A stretch of 17,687 nt of DNA from an uncultured Lachnospiraceae bacterium. GTDB lineage: Bacteria > Bacillota > Clostridia > Lachnospirales > Lachnospiraceae. The notes beneath the pieces are model-generated. The model saw only the letters and a list, made by a program, of their open reading frames with translations, was not told where the DNA came from and searched no databases. The DNA is taken from positions 1-17,687 of the forward strand of contig CAJTVK010000090.1 of NCBI GenBank assembly GCA_910579645.1, in the 5' to 3' direction. The position numbers and the translations under genes were made by a program. Shown here piece after piece: positions 1 to 8,627 of this stretch (within the stretch, counting starts at the first letter, position 1; every line of letters begins with the position of its first letter).

Positions 1-152
1 ACCGAGCCGAAAAAGCAGTTAGAAATACCTCATTTTTGAAGCGAAACCGGACTTCCTTATGCCCGCCGGCAGCCAGTCATGCCCGGACCCCTTCTCCGTC
101 AGCCGCGTCCTCCGCCCCACATTTCCTCGCCCCAACAATACACAATCCCATG

Positions 153-226
153 CTCAAACCCAATTCTCAAACCCAATTCTCAAATTCAATCTCAAATATA
201 ATCTTAAATCCAATCTTAAACCCAAT
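153..226. repeat. Guanine-free 12-13 bp tandem repeat array
   Basis: Six head-to-tail degenerate units start at 153, 166, 179, 191, 203 and 215. The first two are identical 13-mers (CTCAAACCCAATT); the rest are 12-mers of the form CTYAAAYNYAAT. The plus strand has no G from 153 through 227. The short reading frames across this stretch are products of the repeat and do not look like proteins. The array lies about 25 bases upstream of the gltB promoter. Its role is unknown; it could be slipped-strand repeat expansion or a binding array. Confidence 0.8.
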
Positions 227-250
227 AGAAAATCAATAGAAGAAAAACCA

Positions 251-279
251 TTTACAAACGCAAAAAAGTAGTGTATAGT
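251..279 (+). promoter_or_regulatory. Candidate sigma-70-type promoter of gltBD
   Basis: A -35 box TTTACA (251-256) and a -10 box TATAGT (274-279) are separated by exactly 17 bases, close to the consensus. Transcription would start near 286, just before a hairpin with a T-run, so the terminator at 290-331 would lie inside the gltB leader. Read from sequence only; no start-site data. Confidence 0.6.
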
Positions 280-289
280 ATTACCCAGC

Positions 290-331
290 AAGACGCAACG
301 GAGCGCAGATAAGCTTCGCTGCGTCTTTTTA
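290..331 (+). terminator. Intrinsic terminator-like hairpin in the gltB leader
   Basis: The arms AAGACGCA (290-297) and TGCGTCTT (320-327) pair perfectly and run into TTTTT. A second short pairing (AGCG 302-305 with CGCT 317-320) can form as an alternative or inner stem. It sits between the candidate promoter and the gltB ribosome site, which fits transcription attenuation. It could instead end an upstream transcript if the true gltB promoter lies further downstream. Confidence 0.6.
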
Positions 332-379
332 TGCACAGCCCTGTGCAATTGCCAATACAGGGGATTGGCAAGAAAGGAG
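332..379 (+). promoter_or_regulatory. gltB leader hairpins and ribosome binding site
   Basis: Two further inverted repeats follow the terminator: TGCACAG/CTGTGCA (332-338 with 341-347), and TTGCCAAT/ATTGGCAA (349-356 with 364-371, seven-base loop). The second ends at the base before the ribosome site GAAAGGAG (372-379), which is seven bases from the gltB ATG. A hairpin abutting the ribosome site could affect translation. I recognise no known riboswitch class here. Confidence 0.45.
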
Positions 380-386
380 AACCGAA

Positions 387-3300
387 ATGTTTGATGTAAA
401 AATGACAGTGCCCAAAGCACCGCTCCATCGGGCGGAGTTTGAGCATGATAACTGCGGTATTGGAGCCTGTGTGAATATCAAGGGAAGAAAAAGCCATGAA
501 ACGGTGGAGAATGCGCTGAAAATTGTAGAGAACCTGGAGCATAGGGCGGGAAAAGATGCCGAAGGGAAAACCGGGGACGGCGTAGGCATCCTGACGCAAG
601 TGCCCCATAAGTTTCTGGTAAAGGTGACAGAGCCTCTTGGCATTGCATTGGGGGCAGAAAGAGAATACGGCGTAGGCATGTTTTTCTTTCCGCAGGATGA
701 AATGAAGAGGAATCAGGCCAAGAAGATGTTTGAAATTATTGTGAAGAAGGAGGGGCTGGAATTCCTCGGCTGGAGGAAAGTGGATATCGTTCCTTCCGTC
801 CTGGGCCATAAGGCGGTGGAATGTATGCCGTATATTATGCAGGGATATGTGAGGAAGCCGGCTGCGGTGGAAAAGGGGCTGGCTTTTGACCGGATGCTTT
901 ATATCGTACGCCGTATTTTTGAACAGTCCGGCGACAATACTTATGTGGTATCCCTGTCCAGCCGGACGATTGTATATAAGGGAATGTTTCTGGTGGGACA
1001 GCTGCGTACTTTCTTCATGGATTTGCAGGACCGGGATTACGAATCGGCGGTTGCCATTGTGCATTCCCGTTTTTCCACCAATACAAACCCAAGCTGGGAG
1101 CGGGCGCATCCCAACCGCTTTATTGTCCATAACGGGGAAATCAATACAATCCGGGGCAATGCGGATAAGATGCTGGCCAGGGAGGAAAACATGGAGTCGG
1201 TGCATCTGCACGGACAGCTGCATAAAGTGCTTCCGGTGGTCAATGCCTCCGGCTCCGATTCGGCCATGCTGGACAATACGCTGGAATTTCTTGTGATGAG
1301 CGGCATGGATCTGCCCTTGGCGGTCATGATTACCATACCCGAGCCGTGGGCAAACAACCGTACCATGAATCAGCATAAGAAGGATTTTTATCAATATTAT
1401 GCCACCATGATGGAACCTTGGGACGGGCCGGCTTCCATTCTTTTCTCCGACGGCGATATGATGGGAGCCGTGCTGGACAGGAACGGCCTGCGCCCTTCCC
1501 GGTATATGATTACCGACGACGATCAGCTGATTCTCTCTTCGGAGGTAGGGGTGCTGGATATTGCGCCTGCCAAAATCGTGGTGAAGGAACGCCTTCGCCC
1601 GGGGAAAATGCTGTTGGTGGATATGGTGCAGGGGAAAGTGATTGACGATGAGGAACTGAAAGAAAAATATGCCTGTGCACAGCCCTATGGCGAATGGCTG
1701 GACAGCAATCTGGTGTCGCTGAAGGATTTGAAAATACCCAACGAAAGGGTGCCGGAGTTTGCTTATGAGGAGAGACAGAGGATGCAGAAGGCATTCGGCT
1801 ATTCGTATGAAGAACTGAAAACCAGTATTCTCCCTATGGCAAAGAACGGAGGCGAGGCGATTGCGGCCATGGGCGTAGATACGCCGCTGCCGGTATTGAG
1901 CAAAACCTATCATCCGCTGTTCCACTATTTTAAGCAGTTGTTTGCACAGGTTACCAATCCGCCCATTGACGCTATCCGGGAGGAAGTGGTGACTTCCACT
2001 ACGGTCTATATCGGAACGGAAGGGAATATTCTGGAAGAAACGCCGAAGAACTGCAATATTCTTAAGGTGAATAACCCGATACTTACCAATACGGATTTGA
2101 TGAAAATAAAGAGCATGAAGGCGGAGGGCTTCAAGGTAGGGGTGGTGCCGATTCTTTATTATAAGAACACCAGCTTGGAGCGTGCCATTGAAAGGCTGTT
2201 TGTGGAAGTGGACAGGGCATACCGGGAGGGAGTGAATATCCTGATTCTTTCCGACAGGGGCGTGGACGAAAACCATGTGGCCATTCCGTCCCTGCTGGCG
2301 GTTTCCGCACTGAATCAGCATTTGGTAAGGACGAAGAAACGGACCGGCGTGGCGTTGATTCTGGAATCCGGCGAGCCTAGGGAAGTGCATCATTTTGCTA
2401 CTTTATTGGGTTACGGCGCCTGTGCCGTCAATCCTTATCTGGCACAGGAGTCCATCAAGGAACTGATTGACAGCCGTATGCTGGATAAAGATTATTATGC
2501 GGCAGTGGATGATTATAACCACGCCATTCTGCACGGCATTGTGAAAATTGCGTCCAAGATGGGGATTTCTACGATTCAGTCCTATCAGGGCTCACAGATA
2601 TTTGAGGCCATTGGCATAGACTATGAAGTGGTGCGTAAGTATTTTACCAATACTGTCTGCCGTGTGGGGGGAATTACCATAAAGGATATTGAAAAGCAGA
2701 CGGATGAATTGCATTCCAAGGCGTTTGACCCGCTGGGACTGGAATCCGACCTGACCTTGGACAGTCTGGGGCATCATAAGATGAGGAGCGGGGCGGATGA
2801 GCATCTCTATCATCCGGCTACTATCCATTTGCTGCAGGAGTCCACAAAACGGGGCGATTATGAGATGTTTAAGCAATATACCGGTCTGGTCAATGACGAA
2901 AATTCCGTAAAGAACCTGCGCGGACTGATGGATTTCAACTATCCGAAAAAAGGGATTCCGTTGGAAGAGGTGGAAAGCGTGGATTCCATTGTTACACGGT
3001 TTAAGACGGGAGCCATGTCCTATGGCTCCATTTCCAAGGAAGCTCATGAAACCATGGCCATTGCCATGAACCGGCTGCACGGGAAGTCCAATTCCGGTGA
3101 GGGCGGGGAAGAACCGGAAAGATTGACGGTGGGAGCCGATGGCCTGGACCGCTGTTCGGCTATCAAACAGGTGGCAAGCGGAAGATTTGGCGTGACCAGC
3201 CGTTATCTGGTCAGTGCAAAAGAAATCCAGATTAAAATGGCACAGGGGGCAAAACCCGGGGAGGGCGGCCATCTGCCCGGCGGCAAGGTATATCCGTGGA

Positions 3301-4937
3301 TTGCCAAGACAAGGCATTCCACGCCCGGCGTGGGGCTGATTTCGCCGCCGCCCCACCATGACATATATTCCATCGAAGATTTGGCGGAACTGATTTATGA
3401 CTTGAAAAATGCCAATAAAGAGGCGAGGATTTCCGTGAAGCTGGTGTCCGAGGCCGGTGTGGGCACCGTTGCGGCGGGCGTGGCCAAGGCAGGGGCGCAG
3501 GTTATTCTGGTATCCGGCTATGACGGCGGGACCGGCGCGGCACCGAGGAATTCCATCCACAATGCAGGCCTGCCTTGGGAACTGGGACTGGCGGAAACCC
3601 ACCAGACTTTGATTATGAACGGTCTTAGGAATAAAGTCCGCATCGAAACGGACGGAAAGCTGATGAGCGGGCGGGACGTGGCGATTGCGGCTATACTTGG
3701 CGCGGAGGAATTCGGCTTTGCCACGGCGCCCCTTGTGACCATGGGCTGTGTCATGATGCGGGTATGCAATCTGGATACCTGCCCGGTGGGCGTGGCCACA
3801 CAGAATCCCAAGCTGCGCAGGAATTTTAAGGGAAAACCGGAATATGTGATGAATTTTATGAAGTTCATTGCGGAGGAACTGCGGGAATATATGGCAAAGC
3901 TGGGCGTGCGTACCGTGGACGAACTGGTGGGACGTACCGATTTGCTGAAAAGGAAGGAAACGCTGACGGCAGACCAGCAGAAAATTGATCTGACGCAGAT
4001 TCTTTCCAATCCTTATGAGGGGAGCAGGGAAAAGGTAACTTTTGACCGGAAAAAGGTATATGATTTCCATTTGGAGAAGACTCCGGATGAAAAAGTATTG
4101 TTAAAGCAGCTTTCGGGCGCCATTTCCCAAGGCGTTAAGAAGAGCCTGACGGTGGAAGTGAAGAATACGGATCGTGCCTTCGGGACGATTCTCGGTTCCG
4201 AGATTACCAGAAAGCTGGGGGATCAGGTGGATGAGGATTCTTACCGGATTCTGTGCCGGGGAGCCGGCGGGCAGAGCTTCGGCGCATTTATCCCTGCCGG
4301 ACTGACGCTGGAACTGGAAGGGGAGAGCAATGATTACTTCGGAAAGGGGCTGTCGGGCGGAAAGCTGATTGTATATCCGCCGGCGGGCAGCAGATTCCGG
4401 CCGGAAGAAAATATTATTATCGGAAATGTGGCTCTGTACGGCGCAACCGGAGGGAAAGCTTATATTAACGGCGTGGCCGGGGAGCGTTTCTGCGTGCGCA
4501 ATTCCGGTGCCCGCGCGGTAGTGGAAGGCGTAGGGGATCATGGATGTGAATATATGACCGGCGGGTGTGTGGCAGTGCTGGGGCCTACGGGCAAAAATTT
4601 TGCGGCAGGCATGAGCGGCGGCATTGCTTATGTGCTGGACGAAAACAACGATTTGTACATCCGGCTGAATAAGGAAATGGTTTCTTCCCATGAAGTTTCC
4701 AGCAAGTATGACGTATTGGAATTGAAGGAAATGATAAAGGAACATGTGACATTGACCAATTCGGTTAAAGGAAAAGAAATACTGGAGCATTTCAAAGATT
4801 ACCTTTCGAAATTCAAGAAAATCATCCCTTATGATTATGAAAGGATGCTGACGGCCATTGTGCAGATGGAGGAAAAGGGACTGAGCGCGGAACAGGCGCA
4901 GATTGAGGCATTTTATGCGAATAAGTCAGGGAGATAA
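387..4937 (+). CDS. gltB: Glutamate synthase (NADPH) large subunit
   Basis: GltB makes glutamate from glutamine and 2-oxoglutarate together with GltD. The 1516-residue length is normal for the family. The N-terminal class II glutaminase begins at Cys23 (motif DNCGIG), so residues 1-22 look like the propeptide removed to expose the nucleophile. A central domain follows, then the FMN-binding synthase barrel (about 830-1190, with GAMSYGS and GGTGAAPRNS). Cys1121, Cys1127 and Cys1132 (C-x5-C-x4-C) match the ligands of the 3Fe-4S cluster. The C-terminal glycine-rich GXGXG beta-helix spans about 1290-1490. The ATG at 387 is preceded by GAAAGGAG at seven-base spacing. gltD follows after 53 bases. 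The long open frames on the opposite strand here are shadows of its codon use. Identity is secure; the cofactor preference (NADPH) is assumed from the bacterial two-subunit arrangement. Confidence 0.97.
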   Translation: MFDVKMTVPKAPLHRAEFEHDNCGIGACVNIKGRKSHETVENALKIVENLEHRAGKDAEGKTGDGVGILTQVPHKFLVKVTEPLGIALGAEREYGVGMFFFPQDEMKRNQAKKMFEIIVKKEGLEFLGWRKVDIVPSVLGHKAVECMPYIMQGYVRKPAAVEKGLAFDRMLYIVRRIFEQSGDNTYVVSLSSRTIVYKGMFLVGQLRTFFMDLQDRDYESAVAIVHSRFSTNTNPSWERAHPNRFIVHNGEINTIRGNADKMLAREENMESVHLHGQLHKVLPVVNASGSDSAMLDNTLEFLVMSGMDLPLAVMITIPEPWANNRTMNQHKKDFYQYYATMMEPWDGPASILFSDGDMMGAVLDRNGLRPSRYMITDDDQLILSSEVGVLDIAPAKIVVKERLRPGKMLLVDMVQGKVIDDEELKEKYACAQPYGEWLDSNLVSLKDLKIPNERVPEFAYEERQRMQKAFGYSYEELKTSILPMAKNGGEAIAAMGVDTPLPVLSKTYHPLFHYFKQLFAQVTNPPIDAIREEVVTSTTVYIGTEGNILEETPKNCNILKVNNPILTNTDLMKIKSMKAEGFKVGVVPILYYKNTSLERAIERLFVEVDRAYREGVNILILSDRGVDENHVAIPSLLAVSALNQHLVRTKKRTGVALILESGEPREVHHFATLLGYGACAVNPYLAQESIKELIDSRMLDKDYYAAVDDYNHAILHGIVKIASKMGISTIQSYQGSQIFEAIGIDYEVVRKYFTNTVCRVGGITIKDIEKQTDELHSKAFDPLGLESDLTLDSLGHHKMRSGADEHLYHPATIHLLQESTKRGDYEMFKQYTGLVNDENSVKNLRGLMDFNYPKKGIPLEEVESVDSIVTRFKTGAMSYGSISKEAHETMAIAMNRLHGKSNSGEGGEEPERLTVGADGLDRCSAIKQVASGRFGVTSRYLVSAKEIQIKMAQGAKPGEGGHLPGGKVYPWIAKTRHSTPGVGLISPPPHHDIYSIEDLAELIYDLKNANKEARISVKLVSEAGVGTVAAGVAKAGAQVILVSGYDGGTGAAPRNSIHNAGLPWELGLAETHQTLIMNGLRNKVRIETDGKLMSGRDVAIAAILGAEEFGFATAPLVTMGCVMMRVCNLDTCPVGVATQNPKLRRNFKGKPEYVMNFMKFIAEELREYMAKLGVRTVDELVGRTDLLKRKETLTADQQKIDLTQILSNPYEGSREKVTFDRKKVYDFHLEKTPDEKVLLKQLSGAISQGVKKSLTVEVKNTDRAFGTILGSEITRKLGDQVDEDSYRILCRGAGGQSFGAFIPAGLTLELEGESNDYFGKGLSGGKLIVYPPAGSRFRPEENIIIGNVALYGATGGKAYINGVAGERFCVRNSGARAVVEGVGDHGCEYMTGGCVAVLGPTGKNFAAGMSGGIAYVLDENNDLYIRLNKEMVSSHEVSSKYDVLELKEMIKEHVTLTNSVKGKEILEHFKDYLSKFKKIIPYDYERMLTAIVQMEEKGLSAEQAQIEAFYANKSGR

Positions 4938-4947
4938 CATAGGCAGG

Positions 4948-4978
4948 AATGCCGCTGTGGCATTGCCGCGGAAAGGAG
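4948..4978 (+). promoter_or_regulatory. gltB-gltD intercistronic hairpin and gltD ribosome site
   Basis: AATGCC (4948-4953) and GGCATT (4959-4964) form a small hairpin in the 53-base gap, followed by AAAGGAG (4972-4978). That ribosome site is 12 bases from ATG 4991, rather long, but no better start exists: ATG 4949 lies inside the hairpin and upstream of the site. The hairpin may adjust the ratio of the two subunits; that part is inference. Confidence 0.4.
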
Positions 4979-4990
4979 TGTTTGCGTCAA

Positions 4991-6484
4991 ATGGGAAAAC
5001 CCACAGGTTTTATGGATTATAAAAGAAAAGTGTCGAAGGCAGCGGAACCGAAGGAACGGATACGGAATTTCAATGAGTTTCATGAGCATCTGCCCCGGGA
5101 AGAGCAGCAGCTGCAGGGAGCCAGATGCATGGAGTGCGGGGTGCCGTTCTGTCAGGCCGGAATGGATATCTGCGGCATGACATCGGGATGCCCCTTGCAC
5201 AATCTGGTGCCGGAATGGAATGATTTGGTCTATATGGGCAACTGGGAGCAGGCTTATAACCGTCTGAAAAAGACAAACAGCTTTCCGGAATTTACGTCCC
5301 GGGTATGTCCCGCGCTGTGCGAGGCGGCCTGCACCTGCGGTCTGAACGGGGAGCCGGTGGCCACGAAAGAAAATGAATATGCGATTATTGAAAATGCTTA
5401 TGCGCAGGGGTATGCCAAAGCGCAGCCGCCCAGGGTGCGCACGGGGAAAAGGGTGGCTGTGGTAGGAAGCGGGCCTGCGGGCCTGGCGGTGGCCGACCAG
5501 CTGAACAAGAGGGGGCATTCGGTGACGGTATACGAGCGTTCGGACAGAATCGGAGGCTTGCTCATGTACGGAATACCGAATATGAAGCTGGATAAAAAGA
5601 TTGTGGAGCGGAAAGTGAAGATGATGGAAGAAGAGGGGGTGGCTTTTATCACCGGGGCGGATGTGGGAAAGGACGTGAAAGCGGAGACTTTGCTGAAGGA
5701 TTACCACAGGGTGGTGCTGGCCTGCGGAGCGTCCAACCCGCGGGATATTACCGTTCCGGGCAGGGATGCGAAGGGAATCTATTTTGCCGTGGATTTTCTG
5801 AAGGCAAATACGAAAAGCCTTTTGGATTCCGGTCTGGAGGACGGGAAATATATCGGCACGAAGGACAAAAATGTGGTTATTATCGGCGGTGGGGATACGG
5901 GCAACGACTGCGTGGGGACGGTGCTGCGCCATGGCTGTAAATCCGTTATTCAGATTGAAATGATGCCGAAAGCGCCGGACAGCAGGGCGGAGAACAACCC
6001 GTGGCCGGAATGGCCGAAGGTGTGCAAGACGGATTACGGCCAGGAAGAAGCCATCGCTGTATTCGGCCATGATCCGCGGATTTATGAATCCACGGTAAAA
6101 GAATTTGTCAAGGATAAGAACGGGAGCCTGAAAGCGGTGAAAATCGTAAAACTGGTTTGGGAAAAGGAGGAAAAGACCGGGCGTATGGTCAGGAAGGAAG
6201 CCGCCGGCAGCGAGCAGACCCTTCCGGCAGAAATCGTGCTGATTGCTGCCGGGTTCCTGGGCAGCCAGAAGTATGTGGCGGATGCTTTCAGGGCGGAACT
6301 GAATGAACGGACGAATGTAAAGACCGCAGCCGGAGGGTATGAGACCAGCGTGAAGAATGTCTTCGTGGCAGGCGATATGCACAGAGGACAGTCGCTGGTA
6401 GTCTGGGCAATTCGGGAAGGCCGGGAGGCGGCCAGGGCCGTGGACGAGAGCCTGATGGGGTATAGTAACCTGATGGTTCAGTAG
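4991..6484 (+). CDS. gltD: Glutamate synthase (NADPH) small subunit
   Basis: GltD takes electrons from NADPH through FAD and iron-sulphur clusters to the FMN of GltB. The 497-residue length is usual. The N-terminal cluster domain carries Cys46, Cys49, Cys54, Cys67, Cys106, Cys110 and Cys114, arranged as in the GltD/dihydropyrimidine dehydrogenase N-terminal fold. The FAD dinucleotide motif is VGSGPAGLA (158-166) and the NADPH motif is GGGDTGND (299-306). The C-terminal VFVAGD segment with the following RGQSLV is the second FAD contact typical of the family. I chose ATG 4991, giving the usual MGKPTGF start, over ATG 4949. It directly follows gltB on the same strand with no terminator between, so the two are almost certainly co-transcribed. 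Similar small-subunit-like reductases exist, but adjacency to gltB settles the assignment. Confidence 0.96.
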   Translation: MGKPTGFMDYKRKVSKAAEPKERIRNFNEFHEHLPREEQQLQGARCMECGVPFCQAGMDICGMTSGCPLHNLVPEWNDLVYMGNWEQAYNRLKKTNSFPEFTSRVCPALCEAACTCGLNGEPVATKENEYAIIENAYAQGYAKAQPPRVRTGKRVAVVGSGPAGLAVADQLNKRGHSVTVYERSDRIGGLLMYGIPNMKLDKKIVERKVKMMEEEGVAFITGADVGKDVKAETLLKDYHRVVLACGASNPRDITVPGRDAKGIYFAVDFLKANTKSLLDSGLEDGKYIGTKDKNVVIIGGGDTGNDCVGTVLRHGCKSVIQIEMMPKAPDSRAENNPWPEWPKVCKTDYGQEEAIAVFGHDPRIYESTVKEFVKDKNGSLKAVKIVKLVWEKEEKTGRMVRKEAAGSEQTLPAEIVLIAAGFLGSQKYVADAFRAELNERTNVKTAAGGYETSVKNVFVAGDMHRGQSLVVWAIREGREAARAVDESLMGYSNLMVQ

Positions 6485-6557
6485 GGGCATCGGCTGTGCC
6501 GGTATTTGCTGTTTGTTCCGGCGGGCAGCGGGTAAAATGTTGATAAATAAAAAGAGG

Positions 6558-6597
6558 ATGAAACCTTGTGATTGCTGCGGCGGTCACAGGGTTTTTG
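6558..6597 (+). terminator. Probable intrinsic terminator of gltBD
   Basis: AAACCTTGTGA (6561-6571) pairs with TCACAGGGTTT (6584-6594), eleven pairs with one G-T wobble and a 12-base loop, and the distal arm continues into a five-T run. It lies about 75 bases after the gltD stop, with no competing gene between. The T-run is short, so termination may be partial. Confidence 0.55.
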
Positions 6598-6630
6598 ACT
6601 GTTGCTGCCTATGAGCAGGACTTTCCTAAG

Positions 6631-6660
6631 GAACTGTTAAGAAATAACTTTTCAATAGTG
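6631..6660 (+). repeat. Left copy of the inverted repeat flanking the ATPase/nuclease gene
   Basis: These 30 bases match the reverse complement of 8677-8706 at 28 positions; the two differences are T/C and A/G. The similarity resumes after a 70-base interruption: 6733-6751 matches the reverse complement of 8661-8679 exactly. The left and right copies are therefore the same element in opposite orientation on either side of one gene. The left one lacks the second palindromic arm found at 8628-8655. Confidence 0.8.
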
Positions 6661-6730
6661 CGCAGGTTTTTTCTTCGAGAGTGCCGCTCAAAAATCAGGC
6701 GCATAGCGGGTTATGTAACTGATTTTTGAG
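6661..6730. repeat. 70-bp insert with a 12-bp perfect inverted repeat
   Basis: Compared with the uninterrupted right copy of the flanking repeat, 70 bases are extra here. They are bounded on both sides by TAGTG (6656-6660 and 6731-6735), which looks like a five-base target duplication. The insert contains CTCAAAAATCAG (6687-6698) and its exact complement CTGATTTTTGAG (6719-6730). Only the right arm reaches the insert end, so it is not a textbook terminal-repeat element. It encodes nothing and could be a very small mobile element or the scar of one. Confidence 0.5.
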
Positions 6731-6833
6731 TAGTGCTATCGGAGAAAAAGATTTGCCTCTTTATGCGGTTGAGGAATTGGGGGCAGTTATAGGAAGGCCG
6801 GAATAAATTGTAATGGAATTGCGGTTGCGTCTG

Positions 6834-6842
6834 TGCTAATAT
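6834..6842 (+). promoter_or_regulatory. Candidate extended -10 promoter of the ATPase/nuclease gene
   Basis: TG at 6834-6835, one base, then TAATAT at 6837-6842 forms an extended -10 box. The -35 region at a 17-base spacing (TGGAAT) is weak. Transcription would start near 6849, about 55 bases before the preferred ATG at 6905. Seen by eye only. Confidence 0.35.
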
Positions 6843-6904
6843 AGGGTGAGGGAACAAAAGAGAATAAGAATAATGGAATGATGGAATCAGAGGTATATAA
6901 CGGC

Positions 6905-8626
6905 ATGGCGAGGACGGCAGCGATAGGAATACAGGATTTTGAGACATTGATAGTGAATGACTACTTTTATGTGGATAAAACGGATTTCATCCGGGAGTGG
7001 TGGGAGAACGGCGACAGCGTGACGCTGATTGCCCGCCCAAGGAGGTTCGGCAAGACGCTTAACATGAACATGCTGGAACGTTTTTTTTCCGTGGACTATG
7101 CCGGACAGGGGGCGGTATTTGAGAAGCTGCGGATATGGGAATCGGAAAAGTACAGACAGTTGCAGGGGACATATCCGGTGTTAAGTATCAGTTTTGCCAC
7201 TGTGAAAGAGACGGTTTTTGAAAAGGCAAAAGTAAGGATTTGCCAGATTATTTCGGATTTGTATAATCAACGGGAGTTCCTGAAAAGCGGCGGTATTCTT
7301 ACGGAAAAAGAAATGAGATATTTTGACAGAGTTTCCGAGGACATGGAGGAAACGGATGCCGTGGTTTCCTTGCAAAAACTTTGTAGTTTTATGAAACGTT
7401 ATTACGGGAAAAAAGTGATTATTTTGCTGGATGAGTATGATACGCCTATGCAGGAGGCGTATATGCATGGGTATTGGGATGAGATGGTAATGTTTATGAG
7501 GGGGCTGTTCAACGCTACCTTTAAGACGAACCCGTATCTGGATAAGGCGGTTATGACCGGGATTACGAGAATCAGCAAGGAAAGTATTTTCTCGGATCTG
7601 AATAACTTGGCCGTGGTAACGACAACCTCACATAAATATGAGGATGCCTTTGGCTTTACACAGGAGGAAGTGTCGGCGGCTTTGCAGGAATTTGGGCTTT
7701 CCGGCTGGGAAGGACGGGTGAGGGACTGGTATGACGGATTTACCTTTGGGCAGAAAACAGATATTTACAACCCGTGGTCCATTATCAATTTTCTGGATGC
7801 CAAGAAGCTGTCCGCTTACTGGGCCAACACCAGCAGCAACAGTCTGGCGGGGAAGCTGCTCCAGGAGGGGAGCGGGGACGTGAAGCAGACCATGGAAAGG
7901 CTGCTGAGGGGCGGGACGCTGCGCACGAGAATAGACGAGCAGATTGTGTTCAGCCAGCTGAGCCGGAACGAATACGCAATATGGAGCCTGCTGCTGGCCG
8001 GCGGCTACCTGAAGGCGGAGGAGCATACAATGGATGCGGACACGGGAAAGGAAGAGTATGTCCTGCGGCTTACGAACAAGGAAGTGCGGCTGATGTTCGA
8101 GAACATGGTGGTGGACTGGTTCAGGGCCTACACGCCGGATTACAATGAGTTTGTCCGTGCGCTGCTGCGGGGGGACCTGGAAGCCATGAACGAGTACATG
8201 AACCGGGTGACCTGTGATACGTTCAGCCATTTCGACACAGGCGGGGGGCCTTCGGAAAAGGCCAGGCCGGAGCGGTTCTACCACGGGTTTGTGCTGGGGC
8301 TGATGGTGGACTTGTCGGACCGATATGCCGTGACATCCAACCGGGAAAGCGGCTTGGGGCGCTATGACGTGATGCTGGAGCCGCGCAGGGGGAACGAGGA
8401 GGACGATGCGGTCATAATGGAATTCAAGGTGCGCCGGCCGCAGAAGGAAAAGAACCTGGAGGAGACCGTGCAGGCTGCACTGCGTCAGATTGAGGAGAAG
8501 AGATACGCGGCGGCCTTGGAAGCCAAAGGGATAGGGGCAGGACGCATCCGGAAATACGGGTTTGCCTTTGAGGGGAAGGAAGTACTGATCGGGCAATGTA
8601 CCGGCGTTTTTCGAAGAACCGAGTAA
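6905..8626 (+). CDS. AAA-ATPase-like / PD-(D/E)XK nuclease-family protein
   Basis: A 573-residue protein of the AAA-ATPase-like family (PF09820 type) with a C-terminal PD-(D/E)XK nuclease-like domain (DUF1703 type). The N-terminus has the hallmark GIQDFETL and YVDKTDF segments. A P-loop variant RPRRFGKT (44-51, Lys50) and a Walker B LLDEYD (Asp176, Glu177) follow, then the conserved TGITRISKESIFSDLNN block. In the C-terminal part Asp488 and Glu506-x-Lys508 form the nuclease signature, so the catalytic residues look intact. No membrane segment or signal is visible. ATG 6878 and 6881 are also in frame, but 6905 gives the family's usual length before GIQDF and has AGAGG 11 bases upstream. Cellular role is not established for this family; nuclease or defence activity is only suggested by domains. 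It stands alone between inverted repeats, and a truncated relative lies at 14147-14420. Confidence 0.88.
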   Translation: MARTAAIGIQDFETLIVNDYFYVDKTDFIREWWENGDSVTLIARPRRFGKTLNMNMLERFFSVDYAGQGAVFEKLRIWESEKYRQLQGTYPVLSISFATVKETVFEKAKVRICQIISDLYNQREFLKSGGILTEKEMRYFDRVSEDMEETDAVVSLQKLCSFMKRYYGKKVIILLDEYDTPMQEAYMHGYWDEMVMFMRGLFNATFKTNPYLDKAVMTGITRISKESIFSDLNNLAVVTTTSHKYEDAFGFTQEEVSAALQEFGLSGWEGRVRDWYDGFTFGQKTDIYNPWSIINFLDAKKLSAYWANTSSNSLAGKLLQEGSGDVKQTMERLLRGGTLRTRIDEQIVFSQLSRNEYAIWSLLLAGGYLKAEEHTMDADTGKEEYVLRLTNKEVRLMFENMVVDWFRAYTPDYNEFVRALLRGDLEAMNEYMNRVTCDTFSHFDTGGGPSEKARPERFYHGFVLGLMVDLSDRYAVTSNRESGLGRYDVMLEPRRGNEEDDAVIMEFKVRRPQKEKNLEETVQAALRQIEEKRYAAALEAKGIGAGRIRKYGFAFEGKEVLIGQCTGVFRRTE

Positions 8627-8627
8627 G

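Noticed and set aside
36..271. Short plus-strand proteins upstream of gltB
   Set aside because: They consist largely of the translated 12-13 base repeat and have no ribosome site.
286..386. T-box or known amino-acid riboswitch before gltB
   Set aside because: The leader is only about 100 bases and shows no T-box sequence or specifier loop, and no known aptamer pattern that I can recognise.
252..2393. A 713-codon open frame on the minus strand
   Set aside because: It lies opposite gltB, has a His/Pro/Arg/Phe-rich composition with no recognisable domain, and no ribosome site; it reflects the codon use of gltB.
2592..4070. A 492-codon open frame on the minus strand
   Set aside because: Also antisense to the conserved FMN and cluster region of gltB, with low-complexity, histidine-rich translation.
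4913..6490. A 525-codon open frame on the minus strand
   Set aside because: Exact shadow of gltD; the translation has no motif and the plus-strand gene is certain.
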